Below are positions 26,971-35,256 of a stretch of 64,000 nt of DNA, one piece after another. Within the stretch, counting starts at the first letter, position 1. Every line of letters starts with the position of its first letter. Under the pieces are notes generated by a model that saw only the letters and a program-made list of their open reading frames with translations, searched no databases and was not told where the DNA came from. Origin of the DNA: an uncultured Anaerolineae bacterium (GTDB lineage: Bacteria > Chloroflexota > Anaerolineae > Promineifilales > Promineifilaceae). The position numbers were made by a program, and so were the translations under genes. The stretch spans positions 1 through 64,000 of the forward strand of contig CALEAD010000006.1 in NCBI GenBank assembly GCA_937943625.1, in the 5' to 3' direction.

Positions 26971-27851
26971 GCCGTCACTTCCTCAAGCTGGCAGCATTCG
27001 TCGCTGAATTCGATTTCCACAGCCGTGTGCGTAAATTCATGCCCGTTCAGCAGCGCCCGCACCTGTCGCTTTAACTCGTTGGCTTCGGCCCGGCTGACGG
27101 CTTCATCTACCACCAGATGGGCGCTGAAAACGTGGTGTTCGCCGTCCAGCGACCAGGTGTGCACGTGGTGGACGGCCTGTACCTGAGGCAGTTCGGCAAT
27201 TTGCCGCTCCAGGGCGCCCGTGTCCAGCCCATCAGGCGAGCCTTGCAGGAAGAGCACGGCCGTTTTCCTTAAATTACGGGCGACGTTTACCAGCACATAC
27301 AGGGTGATGAGAATGGATAGCAGTGGGTCGAGGATGTACGCTTCGGTAAAGAACAACACGATGCTGACCACGAACACTGCCACCCAACCCAGCACGTCTT
27401 CGATCATGTGCCAGGAGACGACACGGGCGTTGAGGCCCGCTTCGCCGCGCAGCCGCCAGGCCGCCGCGCCGTTGACCAGGATGCCGACAATGGCAAAGGC
27501 CAGCATACCAGGGGCGTTGGTCGGTTCCGGGTTGAGCAGGCGAGGCACGGCGCGTGACAGCACCAGCAGGGAGCCGGTGATCAGGACAATGGTATTGAGC
27601 AGAGCAGACAGGAGGGAGAGACGGCCGTAGCCATAAGAAAACGTGGCGTCGCTGCCCTTCTGCGCCCGCCGCTCCAGCAGCCAGGCCATACCCAATGAGA
27701 AGCTGTCGCCCAAATCATGCACGGCGTCTGACAGGATGGCCATGCTGTTGGTCCACAGCCCGCCGATAATTTCCAGCAGGGTAAAGCCCAGGTTCAGCCA
27801 GAAAGCCAGACCGATATTTTCAGTGGTACGGTGATCGTGATCGTGACTCAC
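26967..27851 (-). CDS. cation diffusion facilitator (CzcD-like)
   Basis: 'NSMAILSDAVHDLGDSFSLG', His-rich N-terminus SHDHDH; likely GTG start at 27851. Confidence 0.88.
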   Translation of the reverse strand: MSHDHDHRTTENIGLAFWLNLGFTLLEIIGGLWTNSMAILSDAVHDLGDSFSLGMAWLLERRAQKGSDATFSYGYGRLSLLSALLNTIVLITGSLLVLSRAVPRLLNPEPTNAPGMLAFAIVGILVNGAAAWRLRGEAGLNARVVSWHMIEDVLGWVAVFVVSIVLFFTEAYILDPLLSILITLYVLVNVARNLRKTAVLFLQGSPDGLDTGALERQIAELPQVQAVHHVHTWSLDGEHHVFSAHLVVDEAVSRAEANELKRQVRALLNGHEFTHTAVEIEFSDECCQLEEVTA

Positions 27852-27852
27852 G

Positions 27853-28497
27853 TTACAGTTTCCCTTGCTCGTCCACCCATACCAGGTCATTCGCGGCCAC
27901 CAACGCTTTCAGTTCTTCAACCATCCCGGTCACGTCAGCTTGTTCCGTGGAAGTGAGCCGGAAAGTCATGTAGGCGGGCGCTCCCTGGTAAAGACCCTTC
28001 AGCGTGGGCACGGTGAGCTGTAACTCTTCGACATCGCATGGGCGCTCGGCGATGAATTCTTCCAGCTTGACCAAAAACCGCTTTTCGCCAAACAGACCGG
28101 CAATTTTTACCGGCAGACGGGTAACGGCCGTTGGTTCTGCGGGAGCCGGTTCCGAGGCGTCTTTTCCCCGTTTGGCGGCTGCTTCTTTGCGTACCGTGCC
28201 AAAAATTTTGTACCGTTTTTCGATTTCCCAAACGACATCTCGGCCGGGGAAGGAAATGGCTTGTGTGGGACAAACCATCGAGCAGGTAGAGCAGCCAACC
28301 ATGCAGTTGTACGGCCGTTCTGCCACCGCTTTAACGTGCCTGCCATCCGCCTGCTGCTCAATTTCGTACACTTCTCGGCCACAGGTGACAAAACAGAGTT
28401 CGCAACCGATGCAGGCTTCCGCATTCACTGTGGGAAACCAAGGAATTTCCTGGCGCGGCACGCCGTGCCATTTGCTCTGACTTAAATCTTTAACCAT
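27853..28497 (-). CDS. 4Fe-4S ferredoxin with C-terminal extension
   Basis: CIGCELCFVTCG, CMVGCSTCSMVCP; N-terminal half paralogous to 22248-22532. Confidence 0.85.
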   Translation of the reverse strand: MVKDLSQSKWHGVPRQEIPWFPTVNAEACIGCELCFVTCGREVYEIEQQADGRHVKAVAERPYNCMVGCSTCSMVCPTQAISFPGRDVVWEIEKRYKIFGTVRKEAAAKRGKDASEPAPAEPTAVTRLPVKIAGLFGEKRFLVKLEEFIAERPCDVEELQLTVPTLKGLYQGAPAYMTFRLTSTEQADVTGMVEELKALVAANDLVWVDEQGKL

Positions 28498-28507
28498 GGT
28501 TCATGCT

Positions 28508-28688
28508 CCTTCGTAAATGACCGCCGACTGGCTGACCCGCACTCCGGTTTTTATTGATGGTGTCCGGCGGCCGCCGGTGAACTCTCCTTCGTAAATCGAA
28601 CTTCCAGTTCGATACGCGGTTTGGAAAACCGCGCTACTGGTGTTTGGCGGCCGCCAGTAAACTCTCCTATAAAAATGACTGCCGACTG
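28508..28688. repeat. intergenic mosaic repeat block with hairpins
   Basis: imperfect direct repeats at 28561-28596 and 28641-28676; hairpins CGAACT-TCC-AGTTCG (28597-28611) and CGCGGTTT-GGA-AAACCGCG (28615-28633). Confidence 0.6.
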
Positions 28689-28744
28689 CTGCCGGCCGAT
28701 CTCTGGCGGCTGGCCGGCCGGGCATTCTACTAAGCATTGTCTCG

Positions 28745-29500
28745 TTACTGCGCCGTGTAACCACCGTCAACGAGATAGTAACTACCGGTGACAAAGGAAG
28801 CCTCATCCGAGCAAAGCCAGGCAACCAGGTACGCTACTTCATCTGGTTCACCCAGGCGGCCGATAGGATGAACGCTAACGAGCATCTTCATTGTGTTGGG
28901 GTCTTCTTCTAACGGGGCCAGTAACGGTGTTTTGATAAAGGCCGGCCCTACGGAATTAATACGGATTCCTTGCGCCGCATACTCCAACGCAGCCGCTTTG
29001 GTTAGCCCCAATACGCCATGCTTGGCTGCCACATAAGCTGGCGCAGTGGCAAACCCAACCGATCCAAGAATGGAGGCCATGTTGACAATGGCCCCCCCAC
29101 CAGATTTGAGCATTGCCGGAATCTGATAACGCAACCCGTAGAAAACACCACTCAAATTGATATCAATCACTTTTTGCCAGCTTTCGATTGGATACTCCCC
29201 GGTAGGTGCGGCGTCGCCACCAATACCGGCGTTGTTGACGGCAATGTCTAAGCGGCCATACGTAGCAACGGTAGTGGCGACTAACATTTCCACATCTGCT
29301 GCCCGGCTAACGTCTGTCTTCACAAAAATGGCTTCGCCACCCATTTCTTGAATTAATTTTGCCGTCTCTTTACTTTTGGCGACATCAATATCTGAGACGA
29401 CTACTTTTGCCCCTTTTTGGGCCATAACGATAGCGCAAGAACGGCCAATGCCTGAGCCGGCGCCAGTAATCAAGGCAACTTTTCCTGTCAGGTCTGACAT
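28745..29500 (-). CDS. SDR-family oxidoreductase
   Basis: 'ALITGAGSGIGRSCAIVMAQ', 'AVNNAGIGG', 'YVAAKHGVLGLTKAAALEYA'. Confidence 0.92.
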   Translation of the reverse strand: MSDLTGKVALITGAGSGIGRSCAIVMAQKGAKVVVSDIDVAKSKETAKLIQEMGGEAIFVKTDVSRAADVEMLVATTVATYGRLDIAVNNAGIGGDAAPTGEYPIESWQKVIDINLSGVFYGLRYQIPAMLKSGGGAIVNMASILGSVGFATAPAYVAAKHGVLGLTKAAALEYAAQGIRINSVGPAFIKTPLLAPLEEDPNTMKMLVSVHPIGRLGEPDEVAYLVAWLCSDEASFVTGSYYLVDGGYTAQ

Positions 29501-29539
29501 CTTATTACTCCTTTTGCTTTGTGCAAGCCGTTTTAGGGA

Positions 29540-30295
29540 CTAGCTTGCCAATAAAATCCAGGCTCGTTGAATAGCCAAAAAAACTAAAGCGACGGCAAAC
29601 AGGCGGCTCAGGGTCAGGCTTTTGACACGCTTCGCCATAAACCTGGCGCCTAATTGCGCACCAATGACGGCGGCAATGCTGGTGACAATCAGCATTGTCC
29701 AATCAAACTGGGCAGCGGCCAGGTGGCGGGCAAAGGCGGAAAAAGAGGGCAGGGTGACGATCACGGCCGTTGTCGCCGCGGCAATTCGCGCTGTGTATCC
29801 TAACATGACCAGGGTCGGCAACACGAGAAAGCCCGGCCCCACGCCAAGAAAACCGGCAAAAATGCCAATACCAGTGCTGGCCACGCCAGCCTTCACCCGC
29901 GTCGTGTCAGGAATGACCGGTGGATGGGCGTCGTCCATCTTTGGCGGAAAGGCCATACGGTAGGCCAGAAACAGTAGAACGCCGACGTAAATCCACCAGA
30001 TGATGTGGGTGGGCACAAAATCCAGCAGCCAGACGCCAATAGGAGCGACGATGGTGGTTATAATGAGCAGCGGCCAGGCCGTGCGCCAATCCACCAGATG
30101 CGCCCGCGCCAGAGCGATGGCTGTGGAGATGGCTGTGATGCCATTCAGCCACAGCGACCAGGGCATGATGACATGCTTTAACTCAAAGCCAAACAAGCCG
30201 AGGACGGGCGTGGCGATAAAAGCGACGCCCAGCCCCATCATGCCAGCAACGAAAGAGAGAGTAAATAAGATGACAGTGATAAAAGTGATTAGCAT
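29540..30295 (-). CDS. TauE/SafE-family membrane permease
   Basis: 'SFVAGMMGLGVAFIATPVLGLFG', 'GIFAGFLGVGPGFLVLPTLVMLG'. Confidence 0.85.
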   Translation of the reverse strand: MLITFITVILFTLSFVAGMMGLGVAFIATPVLGLFGFELKHVIMPWSLWLNGITAISTAIALARAHLVDWRTAWPLLIITTIVAPIGVWLLDFVPTHIIWWIYVGVLLFLAYRMAFPPKMDDAHPPVIPDTTRVKAGVASTGIGIFAGFLGVGPGFLVLPTLVMLGYTARIAAATTAVIVTLPSFSAFARHLAAAQFDWTMLIVTSIAAVIGAQLGARFMAKRVKSLTLSRLFAVALVFLAIQRAWILLAS

Positions 30296-30378
30296 ATGAA
30301 CCTCAGTTTTGTATTGTTGACCGCAGACAGCCTTCCACCGTCTCTCTCGTTCTCACTGTCTCCCGGGCATGAACGCTT

Positions 30379-31440
30379 CTAGCGAATCACAAAATTGAAC
30401 AGATAGCCGGTAAGCATGATGGCAAAAGCCACAATGGTGACGAACATCACAATCAGCGGCGTTTTGATCACCCGTTTCAAGATGAGCATCTCTGGCAGGC
30501 TGAGCGCAACCACAGACATCATGAAAGCTAACACCGTGCCCAGCGCTGCGCCTTTGCTCACCAGGGCGTGCACAACGGGAATAACGCCGGCAGCATTGGA
30601 GTAAAGAGGTACGCCCAGGATAACGCCGGCAGGAACGGCCCACCAGGAGCCACGCCCCAGGATATCGGCCAGGAAATCTTCGGGCACGTAGCCATGAATG
30701 CCCGCACCTACGGCAATGCCAATGACAACAAAGAGCCACACCTTGCCCACAATTTCCTTTGCACTGCGGCCAGCGTCGCGAATGCGCTCGTCCCAGGTTG
30801 GCTTATAAGTGACGCCTGCTTGCTGTCCGACCTTAATTTGCCAGACAAAATCTTCCACGTAACGCTCTGGCTTGAGCCGACCAATAACCATGCCACCAAT
30901 GATGGCAATCGTCAGGCCGCTAACCAGATACAGCGCAGCAATTTGCCAGCCGAACATGCCAAAAAGCATGGCCAGGGCGACCTCATTAACCACTGGCGTG
31001 GCAATGAGGAAAGAAAAGGTGACACCCAACGGCACGCCGCTTTCCACAAAGCCGATGAACAAGGGTACGGCCGAACAGGAACAAAAAGGGGTTAGGACAC
31101 CTAACCCGGCGGCCAGCACGTTACCCACGCCTTCCCGCTTACCACCCAACGCTGCCCGCGCCTGCTCTGGACTGAAAAAGGAGCGCGCAATGGTGACAAG
31201 GAAAATCATCCCGGTCAGTAGCATCAAGATTTTGGGCACATCGTAAAAGAAGAAGTTAAGTGACTGGCCAAAATGGGATTCCGGCGATAAGCCAATGAGG
31301 CTGTATGTCAGCCAGTCGGCAAAGTTTTGTAGTTGGCCCCAAACCAGCCACCAGAGAATGGCCAGGGCTATGACCAAAGCGGGCAGCTTCCACCCCTGTT
31401 TGGGTTGTGAGACGGTTATCTGCTCAGTTGTTGTAGACAT
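30379..31440 (-). CDS. YraQ/DUF318-type permease
   Basis: 'GLGVLTPFCSCSAVPLFIGFVESGVPLGVTFSFLIATPVVNEVAL'. Confidence 0.88.
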   Translation of the reverse strand: MSTTTEQITVSQPKQGWKLPALVIALAILWWLVWGQLQNFADWLTYSLIGLSPESHFGQSLNFFFYDVPKILMLLTGMIFLVTIARSFFSPEQARAALGGKREGVGNVLAAGLGVLTPFCSCSAVPLFIGFVESGVPLGVTFSFLIATPVVNEVALAMLFGMFGWQIAALYLVSGLTIAIIGGMVIGRLKPERYVEDFVWQIKVGQQAGVTYKPTWDERIRDAGRSAKEIVGKVWLFVVIGIAVGAGIHGYVPEDFLADILGRGSWWAVPAGVILGVPLYSNAAGVIPVVHALVSKGAALGTVLAFMMSVVALSLPEMLILKRVIKTPLIVMFVTIVAFAIMLTGYLFNFVIR

Positions 31441-32195
31441 TATGGTATGCTCCTCGAATAATTTTTGTCACGTTTGACGTCGCTGAGTGCAGCAAATAAA
31501 TCTGTTTCCCATTCATGCCCGTTTACCGATACTTGTGGCCGGGCCAGGCGAAAGAGTTCATGACAGGCCATCTTTTGCGCTTTGCTTTCCGGGTCGCCCT
31601 GGAAGGGCGGGTTCTGGCTCTGGTGCTGCTGCGCGGCGCGCACTTTTTGCACCAGGTAGTTGCCCACGTCAATGAAGGCGACCGGCCCACCAACTGCCTC
31701 CGCCGGCGGCGGGACGCCACAACCTTGCCAGGTAGCCTCTGAAGGGGCGATGTAGTAGAGGCGCAACGGCCGTTCCACTTCCTGTGCGTATTGGTCAAAG
31801 GCAACCGTCACCCAGCGGTGAATGGCCAGGTGGTCAGGATGGCCAGAAATGCCGTCCGGACCAAAGGTGACAACGACATCAGGCGACGATTTGCGCATCA
31901 AAGCTAGCAGGCGAGCCGCACCAACGTTGTCTGGGATGTCGGCCAATGTGCCATCCACATAGTCCAGAAAGGTGAGATACTGCACGCCCAGTTCAGCACA
32001 AGCGCGACGCAGTTCAGCTTCACGCAGTACGGCCGTTTCTGTTGCGCTCTTGCCGGGAATCCCCCGTTCGCCGCGCGTGGCCGTTACCAGATGAATCAGC
32101 TTGCCTTCAGCGACCGCTTTAGCCAGCGTGCCACCCATAGGGAAAGTTTCATCATCGGGGTGGGCCAGGATGGTCATGAGAGTAGGAGGCGTCAT
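31440..32195 (-). CDS. PIG-L family deacetylase
   Basis: 'ILAHPDDETFPMGGTLA', 'GISGHPDHLAIHRWV'; ATGA overlap with ArsR gene. Confidence 0.88.
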   Translation of the reverse strand: MTPPTLMTILAHPDDETFPMGGTLAKAVAEGKLIHLVTATRGERGIPGKSATETAVLREAELRRACAELGVQYLTFLDYVDGTLADIPDNVGAARLLALMRKSSPDVVVTFGPDGISGHPDHLAIHRWVTVAFDQYAQEVERPLRLYYIAPSEATWQGCGVPPPAEAVGGPVAFIDVGNYLVQKVRAAQQHQSQNPPFQGDPESKAQKMACHELFRLARPQVSVNGHEWETDLFAALSDVKRDKNYSRSIP

Positions 32196-32608
32196 ATGGT
32201 TGTGGTCTCCCACACAAAATTTGCCGCCGGATTATTACTACCCTTGGCGGCTACTTCCGGGCCACACAGGCGCGGCTGTAAAGCGGCGCGGTCTGGGTCC
32301 AGAAACGTACTCAGCCATTGATGGATCAAGGCCAACACGACCACATCCACTTGATAGTAAATCCAACGGCCGTCTACAGAGTCACGTCGGTCTTGCACCA
32401 AACCAACCTCACGCAGCACCCGCAAGTGGTGGGAAAGGAGATTAGCGGGCAACCCCAATTCCTCGGTCAACCAGCCACTGCACGATGTCCCACGCAGCAA
32501 GGCAGCAAAAATGCGCAGGCGATTTGGATCAGCCAGTGCCTTGAGGACAGGCACAATGATCTCCGGTATGTCTACGTTATCTGCCATTTCTTTCTGCATA
32601 TCTGCCAC
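32192..32608 (-). CDS. ArsR-family HTH regulator, two cysteines (C43, C115)
   Basis: 'LKALADPNRLRIFAALLRGTSCSGWLTEELGLPANLLSHHLRVLREVGLV'. Confidence 0.88.
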   Translation of the reverse strand: MADMQKEMADNVDIPEIIVPVLKALADPNRLRIFAALLRGTSCSGWLTEELGLPANLLSHHLRVLREVGLVQDRRDSVDGRWIYYQVDVVVLALIHQWLSTFLDPDRAALQPRLCGPEVAAKGSNNPAANFVWETTTI

Positions 32609-32642
32609 CGAGTCAATTACCTCCGATTTATTTGGATATTAT

Positions 32643-32658
32643 TTCAACGACCATTGAA
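32643..32658. promoter_or_regulatory. TTCAA-N6-TTGAA operator-like element
   Basis: TTCAACGACCATTGAA upstream of the ArsR gene; same arms as 2479-2494. Confidence 0.6.
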
Positions 32659-32698
32659 TCATTGTCTGAATTTTACTCTGTTACGCAGCCTAAAGTAG

Positions 32699-32710
32699 TG
32701 ACGTTCGTCA
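32699..32710. promoter_or_regulatory. TGAC-N4-GTCA palindrome
   Basis: TGACGTTCGTCA within conserved TAGTGAC....GTCATACAA. Confidence 0.5.
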
Positions 32711-32737
32711 TACAAAGAGGTGAAATATGTAATAAAA

Positions 32738-32753
32738 TTCAATGGGGGTTGAA
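32738..32753. promoter_or_regulatory. third TTCAA-N6-TTGAA element
   Basis: TTCAATGGGGGTTGAA. Confidence 0.5.
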
Positions 32754-32806
32754 ATATTTGGGTATAATACGGCGAAGCTACCAACTGGAAATCAGCGTCT
32801 GCCGTG

Positions 32807-32830
32807 AAAAAGGCGCTCGAGCGCCTTTTT
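32807..32830. terminator. bidirectional intrinsic terminator
   Basis: perfect 24-bp palindrome AAAAAGGCGCTCGAGCGCCTTTTT. Confidence 0.8.
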
Positions 32831-32919
32831 GTGCCAGCATGTGAATTTCAGCGGTCGGCGGTCCGCCGTCAACGGCCATTTTTCGAGAAGAGGGAAGCTG
32901 TATGGGGCCAGCGTTTTTC

Positions 32920-33357
32920 TCAGCGCTCCAGCAGCAGCGTCACCGGGCCGTCGTTGTGGATGGTGACGCGCATGGTTGCGCCGAAGACGCCGGTTGCCAC
33001 GTTGACCCCTTGGGCACGTAACTGCTGGCAAAAGTAGTCTACTAGGGGTTCGGCAATTTCTGGGGGCGCGGCATCGGTAAAAGAGGGCCGTTTTCCCTTG
33101 CGCGCGTCTCCATACAGCGTAAACTGCGAGACAACCAATACACTGCCGCCCACATCGAGCAGGGAGCGATTCATTTTGCCTGCCTCGTCGTCAAAGATGC
33201 GCAACCCGGCTACTTTGGCGGCCAGCCAGTCCGCTTCGGCGCTGGTATCTGTGTGGGTAACGCCCAGCAGCAGCACAAAGCCATGACCAATTTCGCTGAC
33301 AAGACGGCCGTTGACCGCCACACTACCATACGTGACCCGCTGCACCAAAGCACGCAT
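32920..33357 (-). CDS. dtd: D-aminoacyl-tRNA deacylase
   Basis: '[18 protein letters not shown]', '[33 protein letters not shown]'. Confidence 0.95.
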   Translation of the reverse strand: MRALVQRVTYGSVAVNGRLVSEIGHGFVLLLGVTHTDTSAEADWLAAKVAGLRIFDDEAGKMNRSLLDVGGSVLVVSQFTLYGDARKGKRPSFTDAAPPEIAEPLVDYFCQQLRAQGVNVATGVFGATMRVTIHNDGPVTLLLER

Positions 33358-33483
33358 CATTGCCTCCAACCAGGGCCTGTAACTGCTGGCGAACCATGAG
33401 ACATAAAACGTAAAGCGTGAGGGTGGGGCTCTGACCACATCTCACGCTTCACGCCTTCCGCATCAACGCTTCACAAACCCGTT

Positions 33484-34551
33484 TCACAAAATGCCCACCT
33501 GACTGTTATCTGCCAGCGTCAGCTTGAGCGCCTTGGGGCGGATGGGAGACTTGGTAATAATGACGTCACGGCCGATCAGGCTGTCTTGAATGCGCGCATC
33601 AATGTTGCGTATCTGGCTATTTTCCAACACCATCGAATGCTCGATTTCGCTGTTTTCGATGATGACATTGTGCAAAATGCTGGTAAACGGCCCCACGTAG
33701 CTATTTACAATGCGCGTGTTCTCGCCAATGACCGAGGGGCCACGCACGATGCTGTTGATAATTTCTGCACCACGCTCAATGCGCACACGCCGGTCTACGG
33801 TGCTATCACGGTCTACATACCCATTTACGGCGTATTCAATCTCTTCCAGTACCAAATCGTTTGCTTCTAGCATGTCGCCGGGGCGCCCGGTATCAATCCA
33901 CCAACCGCAATGGATGTAGGGATGCACGGCATACCCCTGCTCTACCAACCATTGGATGGCGTCTGTAATCTCTAGTTCACCACGCCAGGAGGGTTTGATG
34001 GCGTTAACCGCCTCGAAGATGTGGTGGTCGAACATGTAGATACCTACCAGTGCCAGGTCACTGGGCGGATTTTTGGGCTTTTCTATCAGGCGGATGACAC
34101 GGCCGTCGTCGTCCAACTCTGCCACGCCATACTGCTCCGGGTGCTCAATGCGCGTCAGCACAATCTGGCTATTCCATTCGCTGTTGGCAAATTGCGAGAT
34201 AAGGGGACTGATACCGCCCTGGATCACGTTATCGCCCAGGAACATGACAAAGCGCTCGTCGCCCAAAAAATCTTGTGAAATTTTGACGGCGTGCGCCAGA
34301 CCTAACGGCGCTTCCTGGGGAATGTAGGTGATGTTGACACCCCAGCGTCCTCCTCGGCCAACCGCTTCTTTAATCTGGTCACCGGTACTGCCAATGACAA
34401 TACCAATTTCGGTAATGCCCGCGTCGCGGATGGTCTCGATGACGCGGAAGAGGACGGGCTTATTGGCTACAGGGATAAGCTGTTTGGCGCTGGTATAGGT
34501 AAGTGGATACAGGCGAGAGCCTTTGCCCCCGCTGAGAATAAGTCCTTTCAT
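33484..34551 (-). CDS. rmlA: glucose-1-phosphate thymidylyltransferase, long form
   Basis: 'MKGLILSGGKGSRLYPLTYTSAKQLIPVANKPVLF' plus left-handed beta-helix-like C-terminus; start refined to 34551. Confidence 0.92.
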   Translation of the reverse strand: MKGLILSGGKGSRLYPLTYTSAKQLIPVANKPVLFRVIETIRDAGITEIGIVIGSTGDQIKEAVGRGGRWGVNITYIPQEAPLGLAHAVKISQDFLGDERFVMFLGDNVIQGGISPLISQFANSEWNSQIVLTRIEHPEQYGVAELDDDGRVIRLIEKPKNPPSDLALVGIYMFDHHIFEAVNAIKPSWRGELEITDAIQWLVEQGYAVHPYIHCGWWIDTGRPGDMLEANDLVLEEIEYAVNGYVDRDSTVDRRVRIERGAEIINSIVRGPSVIGENTRIVNSYVGPFTSILHNVIIENSEIEHSMVLENSQIRNIDARIQDSLIGRDVIITKSPIRPKALKLTLADNSQVGIL

Positions 34552-34807
34552 GGCTGCTCCTTGGACAACGACCGCAAACCGCAGATCGCCGACGGTTGTA
34601 AAGGTGGCCCAGGTTGGCAAGCCTAGCAGACGCAGGTCCTGGTAACCTGGATTCCATTATCATTCATGGTGGTCGGTATAGCCGATGCAGTCCCCTTCGT
34701 AAATGACCGCCGACCGCGATTTTGCCAGTGATGGGCGGTCGGCCGTCTGTGGTCTGCGGTCAAATTTGCCAGAATGATTGAACTCACCCTGGCCTTGGTG
34801 TACCTGG

Positions 34808-35209
34808 TTACGGATTAGCGCTAAGGGCTGCGGCTACCCGTTGAAAGCGTGCTTTGGCATCGTAGGCCAGCTCGGTGAGGACGGGATGCGAGATAACGCC
34901 CAACATGACCTCAGGGTCAATCAGGCTGACGAGAATACGGCCGTCCTCCTCTTGCGCCACCGTCACATTGCAGGGCAACATCAGCCCTATCTCCGGCGCA
35001 GTTGAGAGCGCCTTGTGCGCCAGCGGCGGATTGCAGGCGCCCAAAATTTTGTAAGGGCGGAACTCTACGTCTAGCTTTTGCTTCATTGTGGCCTTGACGT
35101 CAATTTCGGTGAGCAGGCCAAAGCCCTCTTTTTTTAGCTCGCCAATGACGTTGGCAACCGCCGTATCAAAGTCTGTTTCCAGGAAAACATTAATGCCTAA
35201 CTGAGTCAT
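34808..35209 (-). CDS. DUF302 domain protein
   Basis: 'EGFGLLTEIDVKATMKQKLDVEFRPYKILGACNPPLAHKAL'. Confidence 0.88.
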   Translation of the reverse strand: MTQLGINVFLETDFDTAVANVIGELKKEGFGLLTEIDVKATMKQKLDVEFRPYKILGACNPPLAHKALSTAPEIGLMLPCNVTVAQEEDGRILVSLIDPEVMLGVISHPVLTELAYDAKARFQRVAAALSANP

Positions 35210-35256
35210 TTTTTTACTCCTTTGAGATGAGAGAGTGAAGGCTCCAGTCCTTAGTC

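Noticed and set aside
28561-28676. CRISPR array
   Set aside because: Only two imperfect repeat copies, no regular spacers, no cas genes.
28501-28824. 107-aa minus-strand ORF
   Set aside because: Composed of the intergenic repeat block and overlaps the SDR gene; judged non-coding.
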